Assembly (NCBI RefSeq): GCF_000508165.1 | Contig: NZ_AYOZ01000056.1 | Location: 1-64,000 of the forward strand | Direction of reading: 5' to 3' | DNA: 64,000 bases | DNA from: Marinomonas profundimaris | GTDB lineage: Bacteria; Pseudomonadota; Gammaproteobacteria; Pseudomonadales; Marinomonadaceae | Shown here: positions 35,149-44,591 of the stretch, in pieces | How the letters are laid out: every line of letters begins with the position of its first letter | How positions within the stretch are numbered: the first letter of the stretch is position 1 | The notes under the pieces: model-generated | Told to the model about the DNA's origin: nothing | Database searches by the model: none | What the model saw: the letters and a program-made list of their open reading frames with translations, nothing else | Translations under genes and position numbers: made by a program

Positions 35149-36459
35149 CTACAGTGCTTTGGCAAAAATCTTAGAGTTACGCTGGTAGTTATACAGCGCT
35201 TGTTTTTGCGTCGGTAAACTGGCTAGGGTGGTTTCGCTAAACCCGCGCTCAATAAACCAATGCGCGGTTCGAGTTGTTAACAAGAAAAGCGTATTGAGGT
35301 TCTGGTATTTTGCGGCCTGTTCGATGCCTTTTAGTAAGCGTTCACCTCGGTTTGATCCACGATAATCAGGCGATACCGCCAAACAGGCTAATTCGCCAGC
35401 GTATTCTTGTTCAAACGGGTACAGTGCCGCGCACGCGACGATGGCGCCATCTCGTTCAATGACTATGAAACGGTCGACTTCGTTCTCTAATAATTCACGC
35501 GAACGTCTCACTAAGACACCTTTTTCTTCCAGTGGGGCGAGCAAAGCCATCATGCCGCCAACATCATCGATATGCGCGGGGCGTAATTTTTCATAACTGT
35601 CTTCGTCGATCATGGTGCCAGAACCTTCACGTGTGAAGAGTTCTCTCAGTAAGCCACCATTTTCATGATAAGAAATCAAATGTGCTCTTGGTACGCCTTG
35701 ACGAACCGCTTGCACACAAGCGTCCAACGCTGCGTGCGTTACTTTTGGCAGTGACTTTTCTTTCAGAATGACTTCGGCGTCTTTTGTTAACAATTCCGAA
35801 TACAGTTCGCCGTTGCTTTTAAAGACACCTTCTTCTTCCGAGTAGATGACAAGCTTGTCCGCTTTTAACTGGATGGCAGCCTGGATCGCAACATCTTCAC
35901 TTTTTAAATTAAAGACTTCACCCGTGGGAGAAAAGCCCAGATGAGGAAGTAACACCATGTTGTCGTCTTCTAGTAAGCGGAAAATGGCCTCAGTATCAAT
36001 GCGACGCACCTCGCCGGTGTGTCCATAATCGATGCCGTCGACCACGCCGAGCGGTCTGGCGATGACGTAATTACCGCTACAGACTTTTAGACGAGCGCCG
36101 TCCATTGGTGTATTGGATAAGCCCATGGAAAGCTGCGCTTCAAGTTGAACTCGCACCGCGGCAGACGCTTGAATAACGTCTAGCAATTGGTCTTGCGGCG
36201 TCACACGGTAATCGTCTTCAACGCGGCTGGGTAAATGGCGATTGGATAATATTCTGCTGATTTGTGGTCGAGCACCTTGAACTAATACCAAGCGAATGCC
36301 CAATGAATCCAACAAGGCAAGGTCATGAATAATGCTTGAAAAATGCGCACATTCAACCGCTTCACCTGGAATCAAGATGACGAAGGTTTTTTCCCTATGG
36401 GCATTAATATAGGGGGATGAATGGCGAAACCAATCCACATAGTTAAGTTCTTCAGGCAC
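35149..36459 (-). CDS. argA: N-acetylglutamate synthase
   Basis: Acetylates glutamate with acetyl-CoA in the first step of arginine synthesis. An amino-acid-kinase-like regulatory domain (about 1-280) is fused to a GNAT domain (about 290-435; CLAVSPDYRGSNRGERLL). A GTG at 36459 is the best start: GAGGAA lies five bases upstream and the product (436 residues) matches Pseudomonas ArgA, which begins with a similar YVNWLRHASPYIN stretch (here YVDWFRHSSPYIN). ATGs at 36471 and 36507 lie inside argE. The gene overlaps argE by eight bases. Arginine feedback is typical of the family. Confidence 0.92.
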   Translation of the reverse strand: MPEELNYVDWFRHSSPYINAHREKTFVILIPGEAVECAHFSSIIHDLALLDSLGIRLVLVQGARPQISRILSNRHLPSRVEDDYRVTPQDQLLDVIQASAAVRVQLEAQLSMGLSNTPMDGARLKVCSGNYVIARPLGVVDGIDYGHTGEVRRIDTEAIFRLLEDDNMVLLPHLGFSPTGEVFNLKSEDVAIQAAIQLKADKLVIYSEEEGVFKSNGELYSELLTKDAEVILKEKSLPKVTHAALDACVQAVRQGVPRAHLISYHENGGLLRELFTREGSGTMIDEDSYEKLRPAHIDDVGGMMALLAPLEEKGVLVRRSRELLENEVDRFIVIERDGAIVACAALYPFEQEYAGELACLAVSPDYRGSNRGERLLKGIEQAAKYQNLNTLFLLTTRTAHWFIERGFSETTLASLPTQKQALYNYQRNSKIFAKAL

Positions 36460-37636
36460 GCTGTTCCTCATTTTTTTGCTCGGTTGGCTGAAGGCAAAAA
36501 CGCTCAATTAATCCGCGAATTACCTTTTGCATGGGTTGAATTTGATCCAGCGCCATGAACTCATTTGGCTGGTGGGCTTGATCGATAGAGCCAGGCCCTA
36601 GTATTAAGGTTTCCATTCCCATTTGATTTAGGAAAGGGCCTTCTGTTGCAAAGGCAACCGTACTGGCCTGACGTTGAGTTAGTGCTTCACAGGCTTTGAT
36701 AATGTCCGACTCAATAGGGGTATAAAAAGACGGCACATCGGGAAAAAGACTGTTTAGTTGAATTTTTGTGCCGGTTTTTTCTTCGATTTTAGGCAGTAGT
36801 TGAGCAACTTCTGCCATGAGAGATTGGTTGCTCATGCCGGGCAGTGCTCGTAAGTCGAATTCCAGTTCACAACGTCCGCAGATCCGGTTAGGGTTGTCGC
36901 CGCCGTGAATGCAGCCAAAGTTCATGGTTGGGTAGTCGATGACGAAATTAGCGTCACGATATTGCTTTTTGAGTTGCTTGCGAAACGTCATTAATTCCGA
37001 CATCACCGCGTGCATTGCATCCATCGCGTTGTTTCCCAATGCGGGATTGGATGAATGTCCTGCTTGCCCAGTAACTTGAATCCGCTCCATCATAATGCCT
37101 TTGTGAGCATGGATGGGCGTGAGAGAAGTGGGTTCACCAATTAACGCGTAGCGGGCTTTTAGTGAACCTTGCTCAGCGAGTACGCGTGCACCAGACATGG
37201 AGCTTTCTTCGTCTGCTGTGGCGAGAATAATCAGAGGCTGTTTTATATTTGAAAGCGCCATATCTCGGATAGTGTCGAGCACTATCGCGAAAAAACCTTT
37301 CATATCACAGCTGCCAAGCCCATAGAGTTTCTGATCTCTTTCTTCCAGTGAAAAAGGGTCCGACTGCCAACGACCTTCATCGTAAGGCACTGTATCTGTG
37401 TGCCCAGATAATACCAATCCACCTTCGCCATGACCGAGTGTGGCAATCAGGTTGAATTTGTTCGGTTGGTTTGGCAAAGGCATGACGTCACACTGGAAGC
37501 CTTGTGAGCTTAACCAACTTTCAAGCAATTGAATCACGCCTTTATTTGACTGATCCCAGTGCGCTTGACTACAACTGATAGATGGCGACGCAATAAGTTG
37601 CGACATCATGCTAATAAGAGATGGAAGTACGGGCAT
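36452..37636 (-). CDS. argE: acetylornithine deacetylase
   Basis: Zinc peptidase-family (M20) enzyme that releases acetate from N-acetylornithine to give ornithine. Of 394 residues, metal and catalytic positions are visible in LSGHTDTVPYDEGRW (His about 77, Asp about 79), the Glu pair ATADEESSMSG (about 140) and GEPTSL. The dimerisation domain is in the middle. It lies directly upstream of argA with overlap, so the cell makes the first and the linear-pathway deacetylation enzymes together. The presence of ArgE suggests the linear rather than ArgJ-cyclic route. Confidence 0.94.
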   Translation of the reverse strand: MPVLPSLISMMSQLIASPSISCSQAHWDQSNKGVIQLLESWLSSQGFQCDVMPLPNQPNKFNLIATLGHGEGGLVLSGHTDTVPYDEGRWQSDPFSLEERDQKLYGLGSCDMKGFFAIVLDTIRDMALSNIKQPLIILATADEESSMSGARVLAEQGSLKARYALIGEPTSLTPIHAHKGIMMERIQVTGQAGHSSNPALGNNAMDAMHAVMSELMTFRKQLKKQYRDANFVIDYPTMNFGCIHGGDNPNRICGRCELEFDLRALPGMSNQSLMAEVAQLLPKIEEKTGTKIQLNSLFPDVPSFYTPIESDIIKACEALTQRQASTVAFATEGPFLNQMGMETLILGPGSIDQAHQPNEFMALDQIQPMQKVIRGLIERFCLQPTEQKNEEQRA

Positions 37637-37760
37637 ATGGATGCTCCTCGAGTTATTACCTAATATTACTACTGTAAGCTAGGCATCTGGTACACTTGCT
37701 CGCACATTATTTTTTCTTTGTTGTTTGCTCAACGACAAAGGTTGTAGAGGTTTGTAAATT

Positions 37761-38711
37761 ATGGCTATTGAGCTAGAGCTTAAGTTAATGGTTCAGTCTG
37801 AGTATCTCAAGTCCGCAAGCGACTTTCTCGATGAAATTTGTACTCTTTCTAATACGGACGGACAATCTCGTCAGCCTACCTTAGCGTTAATGAACGCATA
37901 CTTTGACACCGAAGACGCCAGCTTGATGAAAGCAGGAATGGCGTTACGTATTCGATCAGTGAATAGCGAACGCTATATTCAAACCGTAAAAACACGTGGT
38001 AGTAGCCGTATTGGTATGCACGCTCGTGGCGAATGGGAGTGGTTTCTCACCAAGGATCAGCTGGATTTGTCTTTATTAACAGAAGTGCCATTGCCTGAAC
38101 CATTACAGGATATGTCATGGGCAAATGCACTAATTGAAGTATACCGTACGGATTTTGAGCGACAAGTGTGGAACATTGTTACTCAAGAAACCAAAATGGA
38201 AGTGGTTTGTGATCGTGGTTTAGTCACGTCGCCGTACGGTAAAGATGCCATTTGTGAATTAGAACTAGAATTAAAAAGTGGTAACGAAGCGGGGTTGTAT
38301 GATTTTGCCTTAAACATTGCCGAGCATGTTCCTGTTCAAGTCAGTGTGGTGTCTAAAGCCCAAAAAGGGACTCGATTAAAATACGGAAAAATCAAGTTTC
38401 CTAAAAAACCACTCAATACATCCAATGAGTTGGAGTTGGCCGCGTATTGGTATGAAGTGTGGTTAGTGTATTGGGAAGCGATGTATTTCATGAAAGACGA
38501 GGCGCTCATGCAACCCGTTCGTCATTCTATGTCTCAGTTGACCTTGTGTTTACCAAGTGAACTGGCCTACTTATTGGAATGTTTAGACAATGAATTAGAG
38601 CAGTGTTTAGTCGAAGATGAAAGCATGCTGCTGGGATTGTTAGCCAGTATGACGTCAGTCGGAACAGTGATGCTGCGTGTTGGGAAATGGCTAAACCGAC
38701 AAGCGTTTTAG
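37761..38711 (+). CDS. CYTH-domain protein (triphosphatase-like)
   Basis: The CYTH fold (about 1-210) opens with the signature ELELKL and has the tunnel residues TVKTRG, HARGEWEW and CELELELKSG. Such proteins hydrolyse inorganic triphosphate or bind other triphosphates with divalent metal. E. coli YgiF, its positional match upstream of glnE, is 433 residues with a C-terminal CHAD domain. Here the total is 316 and only about 100 helical residues follow the CYTH, without the His pattern of CHAD, so the second domain seems shortened or replaced. Probably co-transcribed with glnE, 61 bases on. Confidence 0.85.
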   Translation: MAIELELKLMVQSEYLKSASDFLDEICTLSNTDGQSRQPTLALMNAYFDTEDASLMKAGMALRIRSVNSERYIQTVKTRGSSRIGMHARGEWEWFLTKDQLDLSLLTEVPLPEPLQDMSWANALIEVYRTDFERQVWNIVTQETKMEVVCDRGLVTSPYGKDAICELELELKSGNEAGLYDFALNIAEHVPVQVSVVSKAQKGTRLKYGKIKFPKKPLNTSNELELAAYWYEVWLVYWEAMYFMKDEALMQPVRHSMSQLTLCLPSELAYLLECLDNELEQCLVEDESMLLGLLASMTSVGTVMLRVGKWLNRQAF

Positions 38712-38772
38712 TGTTTGATAAGCCCTGTTGTCATGAAAAATAATAAGACGATTATTTAAAAGGAAGGCCTCT

Positions 38773-41703
38773 TTGACACTCCCGAATTTGAATCCAAATT
38801 ACGCACTTTTTTGTGATCAATCGCAGCATCGTTCTTTGTTATTGGAACGAGTTCAAGAGGCTAGGCAAAGGCACAATCTGGAGGCATTGCATCAAGATCA
38901 GATCGCGATATTAGAGCCTTTGTGGATGTTAAGCGATTATCTTCATCAGCAATGGACACGCTTTCCAGAATGGCTAGACGAGGTATTGTTACTAGAAAGT
39001 TTGCCAGAACGACCTTCTCAAGCCGCATTAATGTCGGGCGAAGCGTTTTTTGCCTGTGATGCGAGCGCTTGTCCGAGCGACCCTCAAGAACACCTGGATG
39101 AATCAACTTTTCTGAAGCGTTTGCGGCTGTATCGGCAATGGTGGATGGTGCGCCTTATCGCTCTGGATATTCAACAACGACTAACATTAACGGAGCTGAC
39201 GTCGCGTCTAAGCGGTTTGGCTGATGCTTGTGTGAATGCAAGCTTGGCTTGGTCAGAGCAGCAGTACCTATCTTTGTATGGGCGTGCGTTGGATCGTAAC
39301 GGCCTTCCTCAATCGATGATCGTCATTGGTATGGGGAAATTGGGTGGGAACGAGCTCAACTTATCCTCGGATATTGATTTGATCTTTGCATTTCGCGAGC
39401 ACGGCGATACACAAGGCGGTAAAAAAAGCCTTTCCCATCAAGAATACTTTACGAAATTGGGTCAAAAACTTATTCAGCATTTGGATCAAGTTACCGCCGA
39501 TGGCTTTGTCTTTCGGGTGGACATGCGCTTGCGCCCTTTCGGGCAATCTGGCGCGTTAGTGCTAAACATGGATTCGCTCGAAAACTATTACCAAGATCAA
39601 GGCCGAGACTGGGAACGGTACGCCATGATCAAAGCGCGTGTTATGTCTGGCAGTACGCTCGACATTCGTGAATTTGAAGCGTTGCGAAAGCCTTTTGTTT
39701 ATCGTAAATATCTCGATTTTGGCGCGATAGGCGCGTTACGTGACCTTAAACAAATGATTGCAAAAGAAGTTCGTCGCAAAGGCATTGAGCACAATATCAA
39801 GCTAGGTGAAGGCGGGATTCGTGAGGTGGAATTCATTGTTCAAGCTTTGCAAATATTGCATGGCGGACGAGATCAAAGGCTGCAAACGCCCGCGCTGCTG
39901 AAAGTGCTGCCTTACCTTGCACAACAAGATTACCTTTCGCATGAAAAAGTCGATGCGTTACACGATGCGTATTTATTGCTGCGACGTACAGAGCATGCTC
40001 TACAAGCCCTAAACGATGAACAAACACAATTGCTGCCAGAAGACAGTATCACGCGAACACGGATTGCCTTGATGGTGGGTTTTGCTTCTTGGGAAGAGCT
40101 GGATCAGCGTTTATGGGAAGTGCGAAAAAACGTACACAGTGCATTCGTGGCGTTAATTGATGATGGTGAAGAAACCAGTGAAGAAGTGAAAAGCCAAGAA
40201 GCGTGGCGCTTATTAATCAAGCACCCAGAAGACAAAGAAGCAATATTGGACGCGATTGAGTTGATCGCTTGGGAAGACACAGACGCGAACGTAACTCGTA
40301 TTACGCAATTGCTTAGTTCTCGTGCAGTGGTCTTTATGCAACCGATTGGTCACGAGCGACTCGCGGTTTTCCTTGCGGATCTTATGATAAAGCTGACGGA
40401 AGAGGCGAATCCTGATTTGGTATTGGAACGTGTTTTTCCAATATTAGAAGCGGTGCTGCGACGAACGGCGTATTTGGTGCTATTAAGTGAAAACCAAACA
40501 GCTTTAACACACCTTATTCGATTGTGCCGAGAAAGTGTTTGGTTTACGGAAGCGATTTCGACCACGCCTGCGCTGCTCGATGAATTACTCGACGCACATA
40601 CGTTATTTTCTCCACCCGACAAAACCATGCTGGAAGATGAGCTGCAGCAAATTTTACTGCGTCTACCAGAAGACGACGAAGAAGCGCAAATGGACGCGAT
40701 GCGCCGCTTTAGACGCTCGATTATTTTACGGATTGCAGCGTGTGATATCACCGAGATTTTGCCAGTAATGAAAGTGAGCGATCACTTAACTTGGTTGGCG
40801 GAAGTCTTGCTAGAGCAGGTATTGCAGCAGTCTTGGCACTATTTGACTAAGAAACACGGCTTTCCGGTAAGCCAAGGAGACACGGCTTACACGCCGCAGT
40901 TGGCTATTATCGGTTATGGTAAATCCGGTGGATGGGAGCTGGGTTACGATTCGGATCTCGATTTGGTGTTTATTCATGACGCTCAATCATCGGGGAGCAC
41001 TGATGGCAATCGCAGCATCGACAATTTGACGTTTTACACGCGCCTTGGCCAGCGCTTGATCCATATGATTACCAGCTTTACAGCGGTTGGCCGGTTATAT
41101 GAAGTGGATATGCGTTTACGTCCTTCTGGTAATTCTGGCTTGCTCGTGTCGAGTCTTGAGGCGTTCAAAGATTATCAGCAAAAAGAAGCGTGGGTGTGGG
41201 AGCATCAAGCCTTGACACGCTCCCGAGGTTTGGCAGGCGAGCCAAATTTATTGATCAAATTTGAAGACTGCCGCAAGGCAATTATTGCATCGGCTCGAGA
41301 TCGAAATGAACTGAAAGCGGAAGTCATTAAAATGCGCGAAAAAATGCGAGCTCACCTTGATACCGGCGGAAAAGAAAAAGGCTTCGACCTGAAACAAGGC
41401 GCTGGTGGCATCATAGACATTGAATTTATGGTGCAATATCTTGTTTTGGCATGGTCACATAAGTTTCCTGAGTTAATGCGTTTTTCCGACAACGTGCGCC
41501 AATTAGAAGCCGCGGCGTCTGTTGGTTTAATAAAAGCGGAGCAGGCGGAAAAAATGATTGATACGTATACCCTTTACCGATCTCATACACATCGATTGAG
41601 TTTGCAGCAACAAGGTCGCGTTGTTCAAGACGATGCATTGATCGATAACCAGACCTTGGTGAGCCAATATTGGGAACAGTTTGTCACGGACGATAACATA
41701 TAG
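38773..41703 (+). CDS. glnE: bifunctional glutamine synthetase adenylyltransferase/deadenylase
   Basis: Adds and removes AMP on glutamine synthetase according to PII and glutamine, controlling nitrogen assimilation. Of 976 residues, the N-terminal adenylyl-removing domain has GMGKLGGNELNLSSDIDLIF in part (about 185-205) and the C-terminal transferase domain GYGKSGGWELGYDSDLDL (about 715-732), separated by helical regulatory regions. The start is a TTG at 38773 with AGGAAGG at good spacing; no nearby ATG is better. A PII gene lies 14 kb away. Confidence 0.95.
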   Translation: MTLPNLNPNYALFCDQSQHRSLLLERVQEARQRHNLEALHQDQIAILEPLWMLSDYLHQQWTRFPEWLDEVLLLESLPERPSQAALMSGEAFFACDASACPSDPQEHLDESTFLKRLRLYRQWWMVRLIALDIQQRLTLTELTSRLSGLADACVNASLAWSEQQYLSLYGRALDRNGLPQSMIVIGMGKLGGNELNLSSDIDLIFAFREHGDTQGGKKSLSHQEYFTKLGQKLIQHLDQVTADGFVFRVDMRLRPFGQSGALVLNMDSLENYYQDQGRDWERYAMIKARVMSGSTLDIREFEALRKPFVYRKYLDFGAIGALRDLKQMIAKEVRRKGIEHNIKLGEGGIREVEFIVQALQILHGGRDQRLQTPALLKVLPYLAQQDYLSHEKVDALHDAYLLLRRTEHALQALNDEQTQLLPEDSITRTRIALMVGFASWEELDQRLWEVRKNVHSAFVALIDDGEETSEEVKSQEAWRLLIKHPEDKEAILDAIELIAWEDTDANVTRITQLLSSRAVVFMQPIGHERLAVFLADLMIKLTEEANPDLVLERVFPILEAVLRRTAYLVLLSENQTALTHLIRLCRESVWFTEAISTTPALLDELLDAHTLFSPPDKTMLEDELQQILLRLPEDDEEAQMDAMRRFRRSIILRIAACDITEILPVMKVSDHLTWLAEVLLEQVLQQSWHYLTKKHGFPVSQGDTAYTPQLAIIGYGKSGGWELGYDSDLDLVFIHDAQSSGSTDGNRSIDNLTFYTRLGQRLIHMITSFTAVGRLYEVDMRLRPSGNSGLLVSSLEAFKDYQQKEAWVWEHQALTRSRGLAGEPNLLIKFEDCRKAIIASARDRNELKAEVIKMREKMRAHLDTGGKEKGFDLKQGAGGIIDIEFMVQYLVLAWSHKFPELMRFSDNVRQLEAAASVGLIKAEQAEKMIDTYTLYRSHTHRLSLQQQGRVVQDDALIDNQTLVSQYWEQFVTDDNI

Positions 41704-41853
41704 AGAAGCGATCTAGCTTACAAAAAGGTGTTCGTAAATTGATCAAAGAGCCGCTATACTTTATAAATTGATGTATTTATGAGCGATAGTTTACGTTTAA
41801 TTTTCTTACGCTCTTAGTTGGCAACTTCTATTGAGAAATAGAGAGGGGGAAAA

Positions 41854-42063
41854 ATGCCAAGTGTTAATGGTGTGAGTAGTCCTGCGATGGATTATGCGAG
41901 TGAAGTCTACAGTGCAAATTTGGCGAAAGCCGCTCAGCAGCAGAAAGCGGAACAAGATCTTGCGTTGCTAGAAGAAGCAACCAAAAATGTGACGCCTGCC
42001 GCAAGCAGTGGGTCACATACGACAACAGATAACCTAGGGCAAAACATCAACATCAACGTTTGA
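41854..42063 (+). CDS. small YjfB-like protein (putative motility family)
   Basis: Protein of 69 residues with a strong ribosome-binding site (GAGAGGGGG) before its ATG and a strong terminator 40 bases after its stop, so it is very likely a real single-gene unit. The sequence is an amphipathic, Ala/Gln-rich helix (about 12-48) followed by a polar tail ending LGQNININV. That C-terminus and the size recall the YjfB putative motility family, whose function is unknown. The family call is tentative; no signal peptide or membrane segment is seen. Confidence 0.6.
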   Translation: MPSVNGVSSPAMDYASEVYSANLAKAAQQQKAEQDLALLEEATKNVTPAASSGSHTTTDNLGQNININV

Positions 42064-42103
42064 TAAAGCGTTTGATTGCCTCATTAACGTTATATAAAAC
42101 ACA

Positions 42104-42140
42104 AAAAAGCCCCGCAGAATTTGATTCTGCGGGGCTTTTT
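42104..42140. terminator. bidirectional terminator, small protein/sbmA
   Basis: A 17-bp perfect stem (42104-42120 with 42124-42140, loop TTG) between convergent genes. Confidence 0.92.
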
Positions 42141-42170
42141 AACATCGAAATGGTGTTTTTCGAATGATGC

Positions 42171-43439
42171 CTATGAGGTCTGCTGGTCTTCTTCGGGTAG
42201 TGGTTCATTATCGATGACCGCTTCAAACGCTTTTAGGCGCTTGTAAATGGACAGTAGTTCTACGATAGTCGTCCAAGAGTTGATCAAGTATTGAAAGGAG
42301 TTTTCTACCTGGTTAAAGGCGTTTAAAACTCGTTGCATTACACCTAATGTAAAGGCACCTGCAACAATGGATGGGGCTAATACAATTAAAGGGACAAATT
42401 GACCAACATTCAAATAGCCATAACGAACCACATTGAAATACAGATAATTAGTGTATAAGCGGAAGTAGTTTTTACGTACATTGTTGAATAATGCATCAAG
42501 AGTGATGGGCGTGGCTCGGTCTGCATGATCTTCACCGTATACCAATTCCTTTCGGTAAGCGGCTTCGACACGCTGATTTTTAAACTCTAACCCAGGCAGC
42601 TTTATACCTGCTAATGCGAGTAGTAATGTACCGACAATTGACCAAACAATGGCGGTAAACACCAAGGCTTGAGGCACTTCGCCTATTAATGGAAGCTCTT
42701 TTACGTAACCAGAAAGTCCCCATAAGATCGGTAAAAATGCGATGAGTGTCATCACAGATCGTAGTAGACTGACACCTAAGCCTTCGACTATTGAAGCGAA
42801 TCGCATGGTGTCTTCTTGGATCCGTTGTGATGCACCTTCTATGTGTCGAACTTGATCCCACTTTGATGTGTAATAGCTCGTCATTGCTGTGCGCCAGCGG
42901 AAAACGTAGTGGCTGATGAAAAAATTACTGAGAACCGATACCGTGATAGCGACCATAATGATAATGGCGACGGTGGACAGCTGCGCATAATAATCAGAAA
43001 GAGGAATGCTGTTGGGTTCTGCTAAGGCTTTTTGAATAAGGTCGTAGAAGCTACCGTACCATTCATTCAGCATTACACTGACTTGTACTTGGAACCAAGT
43101 GATAAAAACAATTAAAGCGGATCCTAGTACGGACCATTTTGCCCATTTCTGGCCGCCATAGACAATCCAAGCACTGACAAATATGAAATAGCACAGAATC
43201 ATGTATTGATAGAGCCAAATGTTTAATGCGCTTTTTTGTGCCGCTTCAAAGGCAGCTTGTGCCGCCGCATCCACGCCTTCCACTAACGCTTCAGGGAAAT
43301 ACACGCCAAACAATGAACCCAAGCTTAAGTTGGCGCCAAGATCTTGGACAAAAAAGTACCAACCGAGAACGCAGGCGAGTGCCCATAAAGCAAAGCTGAG
43401 AAAGAATAGTCTGGGATTAGGAAAAAAGGATTGAAACAC
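42171..43439 (-). CDS. sbmA: SbmA/BacA-family peptide transporter
   Basis: Inner-membrane transporter of 422 residues (E. coli SbmA 406) without an ATPase domain. It begins MFQSFFPNPRLFFLS, very like SbmA, with about seven to eight hydrophobic helices. SbmA/BacA proteins import microcin B17/J25, bleomycin and proline-rich peptides using the proton gradient; the physiological substrate is unknown. The MTSYYTSKWDQVRHIEGASQR-type loop (about 185-205) is conserved in the family. Single gene with its own upstream region of about 200 bases. Confidence 0.92.
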   Translation of the reverse strand: MFQSFFPNPRLFFLSFALWALACVLGWYFFVQDLGANLSLGSLFGVYFPEALVEGVDAAAQAAFEAAQKSALNIWLYQYMILCYFIFVSAWIVYGGQKWAKWSVLGSALIVFITWFQVQVSVMLNEWYGSFYDLIQKALAEPNSIPLSDYYAQLSTVAIIIMVAITVSVLSNFFISHYVFRWRTAMTSYYTSKWDQVRHIEGASQRIQEDTMRFASIVEGLGVSLLRSVMTLIAFLPILWGLSGYVKELPLIGEVPQALVFTAIVWSIVGTLLLALAGIKLPGLEFKNQRVEAAYRKELVYGEDHADRATPITLDALFNNVRKNYFRLYTNYLYFNVVRYGYLNVGQFVPLIVLAPSIVAGAFTLGVMQRVLNAFNQVENSFQYLINSWTTIVELLSIYKRLKAFEAVIDNEPLPEEDQQTS

Positions 43440-43657
43440 AGTGTCGTTTCTCTATATCAAATTGAATGGTTCGTAAGCCATTGATGTACGCAATGTTCTT
43501 TAATGGCACTTTACGGCAGCTTAAACCAGTGATGTGATAATGACAATCAAATGGCCGTTAAGGAATCAGTAAAAAAAGCGATAATCATCATGATGTTAAA
43601 GCATATTTTAATATGTCAGACTGTTGTCTTAGGGAAACATGCAAAAAGGAGCCTTAC

Positions 43658-44518
43658 ATGAGACAGGTGGATGTGTATTTAGTTCGTGCGTTTTCTATAT
43701 CTGGTCAAGGGGGAAATTTGGCTGGTGTGGTGCTAGACGCAGATGACTTAACAAACCAGCAAAAACTGTTGATTGCAAACGCTGTGGGCGTTCCTGAAAC
43801 GGCCTTTGTTTGTCGTAGCGACGTCGCAGATTACGCCCTTTCTTTTTTCACCCCCATCACAGAAGTCGACTTTTGTGGTCATGCTACTTTGGGGGCATTC
43901 TGGTTATTGCATCATCTAGAGCGAATCTCGACTGGTGGTTATAAGCAGGAAACCAAAGCGGGTATTTTATCCGTGGAAGTGGCGAAAAACGGCCATGTAT
44001 TGATGAGTCAAAGCCTTCCTGTTTGGAAATCTGAATTTAAAGCTGAAGACATTGCGGCCATGTTGGGAATTCAAGCGCAATTGATTCTTCAGTCATCTTT
44101 GCCGATTCAGGCGATTTCGACGGGATTGGTGGATGTGTTTATTCCTGTTCCCTATGGGGTGCTGGACTGTTTAGAGATCGACAGCGATGCCATTGCGCGT
44201 TTTTGTATGGAGCATGATTGTGTTGGTTTTCATGTGTTTGAAATGAACCCTCCTGACGCGCCCTATACCGCCAGCTGTCGTAATTTTGCACCTGCGGTTG
44301 GTATCCCTGAGGAATCGGCCACGGGGAGTTCGAGCGGCGCTCTAGCGTGTTATTTGAATAAGCACTTTGGTTATCGGCATTCCATTTTAGAACAAGGGCG
44401 AGCCATGAAAATGTCCTCGCGTATAGCGACTCAAATAACGTTAAGCGATGGTGAGGTGACGCAGGTTCAAGTGGGAGGCGAGGGCATTTTTGATAAAATC
44501 ATCACCATTGATGTGTGA
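43658..44518 (+). CDS. PhzF-family isomerase
   Basis: PhzF/YddE-type protein of 286 residues from the ATG at 43658, which has AAGGAG seven bases upstream; an ATG at 43613 lacks one. The family fold is two diaminopimelate-epimerase-like halves. Conserved segments are GGNLAGVVLDAD, the catalytic-Glu region GVPETAFV (Glu about 45), FCGHATLGAFWLL and TGSSSGALACYL. PhzF catalyses isomerisation in phenazine synthesis, but most bacterial relatives have no known substrate and no phenazine genes are nearby. Single gene. Confidence 0.85.
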   Translation: MRQVDVYLVRAFSISGQGGNLAGVVLDADDLTNQQKLLIANAVGVPETAFVCRSDVADYALSFFTPITEVDFCGHATLGAFWLLHHLERISTGGYKQETKAGILSVEVAKNGHVLMSQSLPVWKSEFKAEDIAAMLGIQAQLILQSSLPIQAISTGLVDVFIPVPYGVLDCLEIDSDAIARFCMEHDCVGFHVFEMNPPDAPYTASCRNFAPAVGIPEESATGSSSGALACYLNKHFGYRHSILEQGRAMKMSSRIATQITLSDGEVTQVQVGGEGIFDKIITIDV

Positions 44519-44524
44519 TCAAAT

Positions 44525-44558
44525 CAAAAAAAAAAATCGGGCCGAGGCCCGATTTTTA
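44525..44558. terminator. bidirectional terminator, phzF-like/astC
   Basis: A stem of 12 bp (44532-44543 with 44546-44557) flanked by long A and T runs lies between convergent genes. Confidence 0.88.
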
Positions 44559-44591
44559 CTGTCTTACGTCTTATGATGCCGTTATTACAAA

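Noticed and set aside
41730..41760. TAAA…GCCG pattern before the small YjfB-like gene as a flagellar sigma-28 promoter
   Set aside because: The spacing is 11 bases instead of about 15, so the match is not acceptable.
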